Source: Henckelia pumila (Eukaryota; Streptophyta; Magnoliopsida; Lamiales; Gesneriaceae). Taken from it: a stretch of DNA of 64,000 nucleotides. The stretch covers positions 137,895,402 to 137,959,401 of the forward strand of contig NC_133122.1 of assembly GCF_033568475.1 (NCBI RefSeq). Direction: 5' to 3'. The translations under genes were made by a program, and so were the position numbers. The notes beneath the pieces are model-generated. The model was given only the letters and a program-made list of their open reading frames with translations. It was not told where the DNA came from and ran no database searches. Every line of letters starts with the position of its first letter. Position 1 is the stretch's first letter. This document shows, piece by piece, positions 11,574 through 21,643 of the stretch.

Positions 11574-12291
11574 TGTGAGGACCTCGATTCTAATCATAAA
11601 ATCCATAAATAATAAAGCATCCAATAAAGGAAAGGATAAAAGCCAATTTTTTTTAAAAAACAAAGTGCCTCGCTCGAGCGGCAAAAAATGCCCGTTCGAG
11701 CGAGAAAAACACCAGCTCGAGCGAGAAAAACCTTGACTCAAAAAAAAAATACACCACTCGCTCGAGCGGGCAATCCCTGCGCTCGAGCAAGACCTGTTCT
11801 GAACCAAAATCCAGAATTTTCTCAAGCTCTTTTTCTTCAACTCCAACTCAAATAAAAACATGCCGAGATATAAAAATACATATTACAACAACATGCAAAC
11901 TTCAAAGCTCGAATATTCGATACAACATAATTCAAAGAAAGTACAAGTTCTAACATGCTTTCAATAACAAAAGTTCGACATGCTATTCGAATCCTAAACC
12001 GAATCCTCACTTCTATCATTCCCAACTCGATCTAGTCATGCTGCCTTCGACTCGATCATGTCCCACCTATTGTCAAATACACATACAAAGACAAGACAAT
12101 AGCCGGATAAATCCGGTGAGAATACAATTCTCAGTAAAAGAGACAATACAGGCAATATCAATTAATATATCGACTCATGATATACATATCAATGAGACAA
12201 ATCCAAGAGAAACTAAATGAGATGCATGTCTTTAAAATAGGGATTATCATGCTTAGATAATCAAAAAGGGATTCGGTTCTTCTATTCTTCT
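11574..12291 (-). repeat. Gypsy-3A 5' LTR, truncated by a copia insertion
   Basis: It starts TGTGAGGACCTCGATTC like gypsy-3B at 43004 and runs 718 bp before the copia LTR TGTTATCGGG interrupts it. The remaining about 1.2 kb of this LTR is not found elsewhere in the window. Bases 11669-11800 carry GCTCGAGC hairpins (see findings). Confidence 0.87.
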
Positions 12292-12921
12292 TGTTATCGG
12301 GTTATGCCTTTAAAGGCCTTGTCATATGTCCATGTTGAGTTTGGGTCATAAGTTTTAGCTAAGTGGACTGGCCACTCACTTGTTGGGCCCTTATGTTCCA
12401 GCCCATTTAGTCTAATTCTCCAACGGCTATTTGTTAGTCTGTTAAAGGGAGTTAGAAACAGATAAAAGGGAAGAACTCTCAAGCTACACAGATATATGAG
12501 GGAGACGCAATAAATCAAGAGATTCTTCATATGAGACAAAAACACTTGAGAGGAAGAAGCAGATTCAAGGGATTGGAACCAAAGAGTTGATTGAGAGAAA
12601 GAATCAAAGCGGATCAGCTTCTGGGTTTAGAAGGCAGAGTTTGATTCTTGTAAACTCTTTTGTAACTTCATATCTTGTAATCTGGATTCTCGGTGGTGAT
12701 TAATAAACTTTATTGGTTTGATTGTCCGTGGATGTAGGTCAATCTTGACTGAACCACGTAATTCATCTGTGTCAATTTCTTTTCTAGTTTATGATTTTGA
12801 ATTTCTGCTGCGAGCGTGCGTGAGTGTGATATTGTATTGTTGAATTTCTTGGACTGGGATCAAGATCGGTGTTGATAGTTGTTTGGTGGTGTTGGGTTAA
12901 TCGAGTTGTTTAATAATAACA
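12292..12921 (+). repeat. 5' LTR of a Tork-like copia element
   Basis: The 630-bp LTR has terminal inverted repeats TGTTAT...ATAACA. It interrupts the gypsy-3A LTR within TCTATTCTTCT. A GATAAAAGGG stretch near 12459 could be a TATA element and AATAAAC near 12702 a polyadenylation signal. No matching 3' LTR exists in the window, so the element is truncated. Confidence 0.75.
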
Positions 12922-12923
12922 AG

Positions 12924-12940
12924 TGGCGCCGTCCGTGGGA
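12924..12940 (+). other. Primer-binding site abutting the gag start
   Basis: The sequence TGGCGCCGTCCGTGGGA follows the LTR after two bases. Its first nine bases match the 3' end of tRNA-Asp, a primer usual in gypsy Tat and Athila elements rather than in copia. It ends directly at the gag ATG at 12941, leaving no leader. Confidence 0.6.
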
Positions 12941-13837
12941 ATGACTCATAACGCCATGGGAACAATGAAGTTTGATCTTGAAAAATTCACTGGGAAAAAT
13001 GACTTCTCATTGTGGAGAATCAAGATGCGTGTCATTCTAATTCAACAAGGGGTGTTCGAAGCACTGAGTTTAAAGGAGGTGAAATCGGGTGATGAAAAGG
13101 ATAAAGAAAGAGACACTATGATGGATAAGGCACATAGTGCAATCATCTTGTGCCTTGGAGATAAACCACTTCGAGAAGTGGCCAAGGAAAGGACTCCAGC
13201 TGCTGTATGGGCCAAACTAGAAAGTCTGTATATGACAAAGTCTCTGGCCAATCGTCTTTACATGAAGCGTAGACTTTACTCATTTAAAATTCTTCAAGAA
13301 AAGGACCTAAGTGATCAGATAGATGAGTTTGTGAAGATTCTCGATGATCTTGAAAATATCGATGTTAAAATGGATAAGGAGGACAAAGCACTGATATTGT
13401 TGAATGCCCTTCCTAAGGCATATGAGAATTTTAAAGATGCAATGCTATATGGAAGGGAACAAACAATAACTCTTGAAGAGGTGCAAGCTGCTATCCAGTC
13501 TAAGGAATTACAGAAGAAGCTTCACACAGTTTCTGAACCTAAAGGAGAGATTATCACAGCTCGGGGAAGGTCTGAAAGGAGATTTAAGAAGCCAAATAGA
13601 GAAAGATCAAGGTCCAAGAGTTTGGTTAAATATAAGTGCTTCCACTGCCACAAAGAGGGACACTTCAAACGCAATTGTCCAGAGAAAAAACAGAAACCAA
13701 ATGAAGATGGTGAAGCTGCTATAATATCTTCTAGTTATGAATCTGCAGAGGCCTTAACTGTATCAAGGGAAGAAACTAACAATGAATGGATCCTAGACTC
13801 AGGGTGTTCCTTCCACATGTGTCCAAACAAGTCATGA
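12941..13837 (+). pseudogene. Copia gag with start of protease, truncated
   Basis: The frame begins at ATG 12941 and encodes a Tork/TNT1-type Gag: capsid core with F-x-G-K-N-D-F-S-L-W-R, W-A-K-L-E-S-L-Y-M-T-K-S, N-R-L-Y-M-K-R-R-L-Y, L-L-N-A-L-P-K-A-Y, then a basic region and a CCHC zinc knuckle (CFHCHKEGHFKRNC, 13637-13678). It runs into the protease active site W-I-L-D-S-G, then a TGA. Sequence homologous to protease continues in pieces to about 13950. Gag packages element RNA into cytoplasmic virus-like particles. Integrase, RT and RNase H of this element are absent. The Tat element inserted at 13961, and sequence beyond it (24562 onward) does not continue copia, so the 3' end was lost earlier. 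An earlier GTG at 12923 lies in the primer site and is unlikely to be the start. Confidence 0.85.
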
Positions 13838-13955
13838 TTTGTGGTTAAATGAATCTAACGGAGGCATGGTATTGTTAGGAAATAATCAAGCTTGTAAGAT
13901 CATAGGAAATGGATCTATACGGTTAAGAATGTACAATGGGGTGTTAAGAAAGTAG
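13838..13955 (+). pseudogene. Broken protease continuation of the Tork-like copia
   Basis: After the TGA at the end of gag, short readable stretches such as G-G-M-V-L-L-G-N-N and I-I-G-N-G-S-I-R-L fit the rest of a copia protease domain. Frame breaks and stops interrupt it. The homology ends close to 13950. Confidence 0.5.
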
Positions 13956-13960
13956 TACTC

Positions 13961-14559
13961 TGATGATGTCGGAATTTTACCTCAGGTTCGGTCTGGTAGA
14001 ATGGATCCTCCAAATTTCCAATGAAGCAGGTCGGGTCGGGTAAACCAAGTTCTGCACAAGCAACAGCTAGGTCAAGGGGCGCCGAAAGTTTTCGGCGTGA
14101 CCCCTCCGATGCCTAAGTCAGTGTCTTGAAGGCAGAGAGTATGATTAATGCGAAAACTGAGAGATATGAATGCGTGAATGTAAAAGTGAGTAATGAATAA
14201 TGAATACCATAACAGTACCTGTATTTATAGGAAAAATAGAGTAAGTTACCTAGTCGAATTATAACATGTCATGGAGTAGGACTCTTCACTCATTGTTCCG
14301 CCCTTGAGTTTATCCCTATCTCATTCATATCTGTGCAATGGTCAAGCTTATCTCCAATTTATTCAAGTTCCACTTGACCTATAAAACATACCAAGCCCTA
14401 TTGGGCCCCAGCTTGAGTCAGCCCAGTAATAAGTATCCCAGGTCTTGACATGCCCTAACAGGTAGAAAACTGGGCTGGACCTGATGTATAATAATAATCC
14501 CAAAATTGGGTCAACCCATAATGAACGGGTTCGGGTCAAAATAATTTTCCGGGGCATCA
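13961..14559 (-). repeat. Tat element 3' LTR
   Basis: Begins TGATGATGTCGG and ends GGGGCATCA on the plus strand. It pairs with 23961-24561 at roughly 96-97% identity by eye. A purine-rich tract adjoins its inner edge. Confidence 0.93.
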
Positions 14560-14575
14560 ATAGTACCTCCCTAAC
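14560..14575 (-). other. Polypurine tract of the Tat element
   Basis: The minus strand reads AGGGAGGTACTAT just before the 3' LTR, in the expected position. Confidence 0.6.
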
Positions 14576-14838
14576 TGGTCTAAAAGAAGAATGAAGTTAG
14601 ACTAAGAATTCAGTCCGGACCCCGAACTATGCATGTGCCATTCGACCAGTTCAGAATTTAATTAATGCAATGTGTTTCTTTTGGACGGTCCAAATCAGGA
14701 TCCGCGTGATGTGTTTTTAATGAACGGCTCAGATGTCCTCTATCGGTTCATTTCCCGAAGCCAAAAAAAACATGGCTTGTCCCGTCCCGAACCGTAGATC
14801 AAGTTAAAAATCAACGGTCCAGATCGATTCACCAACCT

Positions 14839-14850
14839 CTATATATATAC
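14839..14850 (+). promoter_or_regulatory. TATA box for the antisense gene
   Basis: A TATATATATAC run lies about 170 bp upstream of the likely ATG at 15018 and points away from the 3' LTR, on the strand opposite to the retroelement. Pyrimidine-rich sequence (TTTTACCTTTCACTC) about 25-35 bp downstream would suit a start site. Confidence 0.5.
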
Positions 14851-15017
14851 TGGGCGGTAAAAATTTTGTTTTTTACCTTTCACTCTTGTACTGTTACACT
14901 GCAAAAATTTCAAGAGCTCGCCCGACCCGGACTGCTGCGTTTGTCTTGTTTGTGTCAATCCCGAGCTACAACTCTTTCACCTGTAAGTCTTACCGTCCTT
15001 ACACTAGGTTGATTAAT

Positions 15018-16981
15018 ATGTCCTCCCCAGACGAGACTTCTGTTCGGGAAATAGTAGCCTTTTTTGAAGCATCCAATTCTCCCTCTAACAACCCCGAGAC
15101 CTCCGATTCCAATAATCCAAGCTCAGAGCTGGATCTGTCGGAGACTCATATACAAAAATTAAAGCGACTGCACAAACTTAGGTCGGATGAGGCCCGATTA
15201 TCTGCCAAAGGAAAACAATGGTATGAAGTCCTGGCCTCCCATCTAAGTCCAGACCTGGGTCCCATCATTAGGGAGAAATCGGGAATGCCCGATACCTATG
15301 ATCTTATAATCCCGGGCCATAAAGACCGGGCTCACAGACCCCCCCCCCCAACTTCTTGAGCTTCAGCCTAGATCAGATCAAGATGGGTTTAAGATTTCCA
15401 GTCCCGAACTGCGTATCCTATTTATGTCAATACTTTTGTGTGTGCCCGAGTCAATTATCCCCGAACTCTTTTAGTTCAATTATATCATTAGGTGTCCTTT
15501 TTTGTTTCTTCCGAATTCCCTTAGACATAGGAAATTTCATTTACTTTTTGCAAATTAAGAAAACCGCCGAATACCCCTTTTTGAAGGGTAAGCCTAGCTC
15601 ACACAAAGGCTGGACAAACAGATACTTTTTTGTCAACCCCAACCAGCCATGGGAATGTCGGTCCAACTGGGCTATGAACTTCACCAGTCCTAAACCCCCA
15701 GCCCTGCCTACTCATAATTTCACCAATTTTATCAACACCATGTCCGCGCAAACTTTTGATATTGAGAGCCTGATTGAGGAGGATCTGCTCTGTCATTATG
15801 GCTTCAGTGGGAAGGGAGTAGAGATCCAAGGGGATGCAGGTAGTACCCCTGTACCCGTGCTATCCTTATCTTAGACTGATTCCCCTTATGCCTTTTATTT
15901 ACTGTATTATTTTTTTTTATTTGTTTAGACGACAGGATCAGATCTGCCGCTATGCCTGCCAACTTCAGAGCTACACTGAAGAACTTGAAGAGGAAGAAAA
16001 CAGAGGATAGTGAGGCCAGCACTCATCCCGAACCTCCTCCCACTGAACAGTCAAAAAAGAAAGCTTCCAAAACCAAAGAAAAGCCCAGCACTAATCTTCC
16101 CGAGCTTGAGCAGCCATCCATTGTTTCCACATCCCGAGCCCGTAGCAAGGAACCCATAATAGAGTTCGGGTCCCTACCTGACGCTGAGCCTCAAGGAATG
16201 ACCGATAAGCTCGGGGTCCCAGAGATGTCATTTTTCTCGAAGCCCGACCCCCAAGGGTTCCTGGGCATAATGCAAAACTTAATTTCCCATTCTGACTTGA
16301 AAATCCTACAAGCGGTGCCACACCTGGAAGCTGAACAAAACTTTGCTTTGGCATCCTTGCAGGTATGTTGCGATTTTTCAATCTTACCTTGTATACTGAT
16401 CTGGCATTTACAGTCTGGAATTTATTATCACAGGCTTTAGCTTGGGGAGGGGAGATCACTAGCCGAGCTTTCAAACCCGAGAGGAGCATGCCCTGAATCA
16501 GGAAGCCTTCGTAACTCGGATTTCTGAACTCACACGGAAGTCTCGTGAGATGAAGAAGGAGCATGACGAGGAGGTGACCGAGATGAGGGTGGAGATTGAG
16601 TCCGGGCGAGATGCTCTTGAGGCTGCCCACAAAAAGGCTTCCGATCTGGAGGTGGATAATATTGAACTAGAGAACCGAGTACGGGCCCTGACCAAGGAGC
16701 TTGAGGCTGCGAAGGAGGTCGGGAAACAGGAGTTCCTGAACTCCGTGGATTTTGCCAACACGGTAGCTGAGAAGGCGGCTACCTTTTTTGATGAAGGCTT
16801 TAAAGGGTGCCTTGCCCAGTTCAAGGATAATGGGTATTCGGAGACCGAGCACCCCGCCCTTTTCCTAGACTGTACCAAAGCTCTTGAAGGCATGCCCGAC
16901 GAAGACTCAGAAGAGACCGAGCAAGAGAAACCAGGAGATCCCGACCAGGGCTCAAAGTCACAGGATGCCTCCGCCCCTTGA
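15018..16981 (+). pseudogene. Antisense ORF (aORF) of the Tat element, multi-exon
   Basis: Four plus-strand open stretches form one gene-like unit opposite to pol: 15018-15350, 15351-15839, 15929-16362 and 16434-16981. Introns are 15840-15928 (CAG|GT...TTTAG) and 16363-16433 (CAG|GT...ACAG), and both keep the reading frame. Part 2 contains F-L-K-G-K-P-S-S-H-K-G-W and R-Y-F-F-V, hallmarks of the plant 'putative gypsy-type transposon' (Transposase_28-like) domain known from aORFs of Grande and Retand. Part 3 is basic and Pro/Ser/Lys-rich. Part 4 is a coiled coil rich in Glu, Lys and Ala with an acidic tail ending at 16981. Two frame breaks exist, at a run of 11 C (15339-15349) and near 16490. 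The function of such aORFs is unknown. An ATG at 15018 is preferred; the open stretch upstream to 14886 has no ATG. Confidence 0.72.
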
Positions 16982-17200
16982 TTATTTGTATAAATATTGT
17001 TTAAAAACATGATCTAAATGGTAGACCCTGCGAGGTCCTTGATTTCGGTTGTTGCCCAAGTAGGGCTGATACATTGTTTACTCTTTCACGTATGAATGTT
17101 TTTGCCCAGTTCAGGTTTATTTAAGAATTCTCCTATTCTAATATGATTTTACTGTTATAAATGTGCATGCAAATCCAGCCACAAAATTTATCAAGTATAA
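16982..17200. other. Non-coding spacer in the Tat 3' region
   Basis: AT-rich sequence between the antisense ORF stop and the degenerate repeats. I see no gene; it may hold the 3' UTR and polyadenylation signal of the antisense transcript (ATAAATATTG just after the stop). Confidence 0.4.
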
Positions 17201-17204
17201 ATCA

Positions 17205-17740
17205 TTTAAGGGCCCAACCTACACATATACCCGGACTGGTTGAATTCCAGTTGAGTCAAACTTTACCGTGTAAATTACTGAAAGCCCGTACTAAATATAC
17301 CCGGACTGGCTGGATGACAAAACCATAACCTTAAAAAATTTAAGGACTCATCCTATATGCACTCGGACTATCTGAAAATTTAATCAAGAACTTATTGTGC
17401 AATTCATTAAAGGCCCGATCTCAATATATCAAGACTGGCCAAACCGAACCGAATTCTGATACTTGAAGGCCCGAACTTAATGTGCCCGGGCTGATTGTAA
17501 GAAAATCAAGCTACAATTTATCGTGTATCATTAAAACCCGAGCTATATGTACCCGGATTGGATGAATGAAAATCAAATTCATTATACCATTAAAGCCCGA
17601 CCTCTACATGCTCGGCCTGGCTGAATGAAAATCAAGTCATAATTAATCAAGTGTATCCCTTAAACCCGAGCTGCATGTACCCGGACTGGATGAGTGAGAA
17701 TTGAATTCCGACCTTTAAGGGTGCCTGGACTGGTTGAATG
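17205..17740. repeat. Degenerate 50-70 bp tandem repeats
   Basis: About nine diverged units share the pattern GCCCGA/GC, a short gap, TA(C)CCGGACTGG, then TGAATGAAAATC. Examples start near 17225, 17290, 17352, 17421, 17470, 17540, 17600 and 17670. They lie between the antisense ORF and the 59-bp array in the 3' non-coding part of the Tat element. Confidence 0.7.
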
Positions 17741-17883
17741 CAAATTAGTACCTTTTATAAGCTCTTTTAAGCTCTACTGTGATCCTCGAGATTGAATCAT
17801 ACTTGGCTTTTTAATTACCCACCAAAATGTGGGTGTTAGTACTGCTCATTACTAATTTTAAGTACCAGACCTGTATGGGTTTT
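17741..17883. other. Spacer between the two Tat repeat arrays
   Basis: About 140 bp without gene or clear repeat; partial similarity to the 59-bp unit begins near 17865. Confidence 0.5.
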
Positions 17884-18627
17884 GAATTCCACTGGTGGGC
17901 CACTGAGGTGGAATTTGTGTGCCAGGCCTGCCTAGGCTTTGAATTCCACTGATGTGGGCCATTGAGGTGGACTTTGTGTGCCAGACCTGCCTGGGCTTTG
18001 AATTCCACTGATGTGGGCTACTGAGGTGGACTTTGTGTGCCAGACCTGTCTGGGCTTTGAATTCCACTGATGTGGGCCACTGAAGTGGACTTTGAGTGCC
18101 AGACCTGCCTGGGCTTTGAATTCCACTGATGTGGGCCACTGAGGTGGACTTTGTGTGCCAGACCTGCTTGGGCTTTGAATTCCACTGATGTGGGCCACTG
18201 AGGTGGACTTTGAGTGCCAGACCTGCCTGGGCTTTGAATTCCACTGATGTGGGCCACTGAGGTGGACTTTGTGTGCCAGACCTGCCTGGGCTTTGAATTC
18301 CACTAATGTGGGCCACTGAGGTGGACTTTGTGTGCCAGACCTGCCTGGGCTTTGAATTCCACTGATATGGGCCACTGAGGTGGACTTTGTGTGCCAGACC
18401 TGCCTGGGCTTTGAATTCCACTGATATGGGCCACTGAGGTGGACTTTGAGTGCCAGACCTGTCTGGGCTTAGAATTCCACTGATGTGGGCCACTGAGGTG
18501 GACTTTGTGTGCCAGACCTGCCTGGGCTTTGAATTCCACTGATGTGGGCCACTGAGGTGGACTTTGAGTGTCAAACCTGCCTGGGCTTTGAATTCCACTG
18601 ATGTGGGCCACTGAGGTGGACTTTGTA
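17884..18627. repeat. 59-bp minisatellite, about 12.6 copies
   Basis: Units start with GAATTCCACT at 17884, then from 17941 every 59 bp (18000, 18059, 18118, 18177, 18236, 18295, 18354, 18413, 18472, 18531, 18590). The first unit is 57 bp and the last is cut at 18627. Units differ by only one to four bases. All three minus-strand frames stay open through the array, giving spurious ORFs of up to 301 codons. Hypervariable tandem arrays in the 3' region are known for Tat/Ogre elements and can seed satellites. Confidence 0.95.
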
Positions 18628-18850
18628 GGGAAGTTCCATAAAAAAAATTGACTTTTGCATTTAAATTGTTCCAAAAATTGACGCTAAACAGGACTGACCA
18701 TAAAGTAAAAAAAAAAAAACCAGGACTGACTTCTGAAAAAAAATTGAGAAATAAATAACGCAAAAAGAATGACTAACTGGTTATTCAGCTTAGGGAGCTA
18801 TAGCATGATGAGGCCCGAGCTAAGCTACTAGGGATAGTATTTTTTCAAGT
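18628..18850. other. Non-coding Tat sequence after integrase
   Basis: A-rich stretches and no frame. It separates the integrase remnant from the minisatellite. Confidence 0.5.
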
Positions 18851-19361
18851 GTTGAGCATTCCATGACCTTTTACCCCTCTTGCCTTGGGCATCTTCCAAG
18901 TAATATGCAGCTATTCCAGCTTTTCCTATCACCTTGAATGGGCCTTCATACTTGGCCTCTAGCTTTCCTCTTTCCTCTGGATGTTGTATCTTTCACATAA
19001 CCAGATCTCCCTCCTGGAAAACCTTAGGGTATACTCTTTTGTTATAGGCCTGGGTCATTCGTTTGCGATAGGCTGCGAGCCTAATTGACCACCGGGACCT
19101 GTGCTCCTCAAGTAAGTCCAAATCCATTGCTCGCAGTTCTTGATTGTTTGGGCCGTATGCCATGATCCTGGAACTCTCTTATCTGATCTCTGCTGGGAGA
19201 ACAGCTTCAGTCCCATACACCATGCTGAAAGGGGTTTCACCCGTACCGGATCGAGTTGTAGTTCGGTAAGACCACAATACTGAAGGGAGCTCGTCTGCCC
19301 ACTTGCCCTTGGCTGCATCCAATCGTGTCTTAAGGGCTTGGACTATCGTTCTGTTGGTAAC
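18850..19361 (-). pseudogene. Integrase C-terminal half, broken
   Basis: In the frame continuing from the upstream ORF the minus strand encodes [24 protein letters not shown] and R-M-T-Q-A-Y-N-K-R-V, all typical of Tat/gypsy integrase. In-frame stops lie at 19362-19364, 19179-19181 and 18993-18995. Confidence 0.8.
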
Positions 19362-20525
19362 TTAGACTTGTCCATTCCCTTGAGGGTATGCTATAGAGGT
19401 GAAAACTTGTTCGATCTTCATTTCCTGGAACCATGCCTGAACTTTGGATCCACAGAACTGTCTCCCATTATCTGATGCCAACCTGCGAGGGATTCCGAAG
19501 TGGCACACTATATTTTTCCATAGAAAATTGAGCACTTCATTTTCTGCAATTTTGGCTAAGGGCTCGACTTCAACCCATTTGGAAAAATAATCGACTGCGA
19601 CCAATAAAAATTTTCTTTGTCCTATGCTAACAGGGAATGGCCCCACAATATCCATTCCCCATTGATCAAAAGGACAAGCGGCCACCACTGCCTTCATGTA
19701 TTCTGCAGGTCTCCATTGTAGGTTAGCATGTCTCTGGCAATTATAACAAGAATTAACCAGATCTGCTGAGTCTTTCGGCATGGTTGGCCAGAAGAATCCT
19801 GCCAAAAGTGCTTTTCGAGCTAGGGCCAGACTGCCCAGGTGACTGCCACAAGACCCTTCATGAATTTCTCGTAAGACATAATTGGCCTCATCAGGACCCA
19901 AACATTTTAACAAAGGCTGAGAGAAAGATCTTTTAAACAGAATTTGATCGATCACGACAAAGCGGAGAGCCCTTCTCTTAACTTCCTTTGCTTTCTTATT
20001 ATCACTCGGTAATTCTTTCTTGATTAGATATTTGTGCATATCATATCGCCAGTCTCCTTCCGGTACCTGAGCTATAATTTCATCCAAAGTTTCTAGTTGT
20101 GAAACAAGTTCCCGACCTGCGACAATGGGATCAGATCGGTTACTCAGAGCACTGGCTAAGCGGGCCAAGTGGTCTGCCTTCATATTTTCATCCCGGGGGA
20201 TGAGCTCTAAGTTCAACTCGGTGAACCCTTCTTTGGCTTTGTCTAATGCTTTGATATATCTCAACATCTTCTTATCTTTACATTCAAATCTCCCGTTGCT
20301 CTGTTGGATTGCTAATTGGGAATCGGAATACAGATTAGCTCGGGAGATGCCCAAGTTTCGTGCTGCTTTGAGCTCAAGCAATAATGCCTCATATTCCGCT
20401 TCATTGTTTGAGGCCTTGAAGTCTAACCTGATTGAAATATTTGTTTTTCCCCCCAAGGTGAGATGATCACAATTCCAGCTCGGCACCCGGACTGACATGA
20501 TGACCCATCTACGAAAATCTTCCAT
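19362..20525 (-). pseudogene. Second RNase H (aRH) and integrase N-terminal half
   Basis: The 387-codon frame starts with a ribonuclease H of the second type seen in Tat elements (N-N-E-A-E-Y-E-A-L, L-Y-S-D-S-Q-L-A-I-Q-Q, H-L-A-R-L-A). Integrase follows: zinc-binding H-E-G-S-C-G-S-H and C-Y-N-C-Q, then catalytic aspartates in W-G-M-D-I-V-G-P and A-S-D-N-G-R-Q-F. Integrase would insert the cDNA into chromatin. The frame ends at a TAA exactly where the third catalytic residue, the Glu after G-N-G-Q-V, is expected, so the D-D-E triad is incomplete. Translation would come from the gag-pol RNA rather than from a start codon here. Confidence 0.9.
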
Positions 20526-20542
20526 AATTCTTCTTGTTCTAG

Positions 20543-21640
20543 TTATACTGTCTCCGCTAAGAAATCAGCTAGGGCTTGAGCTTTTATGGCTGTCCGGGGC
20601 TTGAATTTGATGTCATACTCACTCAACTCTGTAATCCATCTGATAAGTCTCCCTGATGCATCTGGATTAGCTGCAATTTTTCCCAGAACGCTGTTGGTGA
20701 GCACCGTGATGGGGTGTGACAAAAAATAAGGACGCAATTTTCTCGCAGTGATAACTAAATCTAAGGCTAGTTTTTCCTGCGTTAAATAGTTGAGTTCAGC
20801 TCCCTTCAAGGCATGACTCACAAAGTACACAGGCTGATGATTTATTCCGTCCTTCCTGACTAGGACTGAACTGGCTGCTCGGTTGGTCACCGCCAGATAT
20901 AAGAACAATTCTTCCCCTTGGATATGCTTATTCAGCATGGGAAACTGCTGTAAGTAAGCTTTCAAGTCCTGGAAAGCTTTCTCACTTTCATCATCCCATT
21001 CAAAATTTTTCATTTTTCGTAGTGCCTTAAAGAAAGGGAGGCTTTTATCTGCTGATCTGCTTATAAACCGGGCCAGTGCTGTAATTCTTCCTTTTAATCT
21101 CTGTACTTCCTGTATATTCTTGGGGGAGCTCATAGTAATGATGGCTTGGACCTTTTCGATATTAGCTTCGATTCCCCTTCTTGTAACCATATAACCCAGA
21201 AACTTTCCAGCTCGGACTCCGAAAGTACACTTGCTGGGGTTTAGCTTAAGCCAATAGTGCTTTAAAGTCTGAACAGTTTGAGTTAGGTTGGTAATGAACT
21301 GGTCCGCAGTTCGGGTCTTGACCAGGATATCATCTACATAGACCTCGATATTTTTTCCAATTTGCTGCTCGAATACTCTATCCATCAACCTTTGGTATGT
21401 AGCCCCGGCGTTTTTGAGTCCAAACGGCATGACCACATAGGAATAGGTTCCTGCTGATGTGACAAAACTGACCTTGTCTTTGTCCTCTTTTGCCAAGGGA
21501 ATTTGGTGATATCCTTGGTAAGCATCCAAAAAGCTAAGTAATTCATGCCCTGCAGTGGAATCGACAAGCTGGTCTATTCTAGGTAGGGGGTAGCAATCTT
21601 TAGGGCATGCTTTATTCAAATCTCGAAAATCTACACACAT
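20543..21640 (-). pseudogene. Reverse transcriptase and RNase H of the Tat element
   Basis: The 365-codon frame encodes RT motifs M-C-V-D-F-R-D-L-N-K-A-C-P-K-D, P-L-P-R-I-D-Q-L-V-D, M-P-F-G-L-K-N-A-G-A-T-Y-Q-R, catalytic Y-V-D-D (21329-21340), F-L-G-Y-M-V and then RNase H 1 with L-F-L-Y-L-A-V. These phrases are characteristic of Tat RT. Just upstream a TGA at 21641-21643 replaces the Trp usually found in G-K-W-R-M-C-V-D-F, a single G-to-A change. The ORF start at M-C-V-D is therefore not a true start. Confidence 0.93.
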
Positions 21641-21643
21641 ACG

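Larger units (their letters stand above)
5935..12291 (-). mobile_element. Gypsy-3A, decayed Ty3/gypsy element
   Basis: The element lies in minus orientation: partial 3' LTR (5935-7539), interior (7540-11573), primer-binding site, partial 5' LTR (11574-12291). It is cut on the left by the copia-1 LTR and on the right by the Tork-like copia at 12292. The interior retains recognisable gag and pre-RT fragments on the minus strand but no long frame. A sister copy, gypsy-3B, lies at 43004-45753 and shares the same degenerate interior. An initiator-Met tRNA primer and a pol end reading D-F-E-D-E-I fit a chromovirus, Tekay-like origin, which I infer rather than prove. Confidence 0.8.

Noticed and set aside
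14982..15007. Small intron (GTAAGT...ACTAG) in the antisense gene leader
   Set aside because: At 26 bp it is far below the minimum intron size in plants.
14886..15017. Upstream extension of the antisense ORF to 14886
   Set aside because: It begins with TTG, has no ATG, and probably includes the untranslated leader. The ATG at 15018 is better placed.
17205..18627. CRISPR-like array
   Set aside because: The repeats are contiguous without unique spacers, and this is plant repeat sequence.
17858..18763. A 301-codon minus-strand ORF with a repetitive protein
   Set aside because: It lies in the 59-bp minisatellite, which is open in all three frames of that strand. No domain or start context supports a gene.
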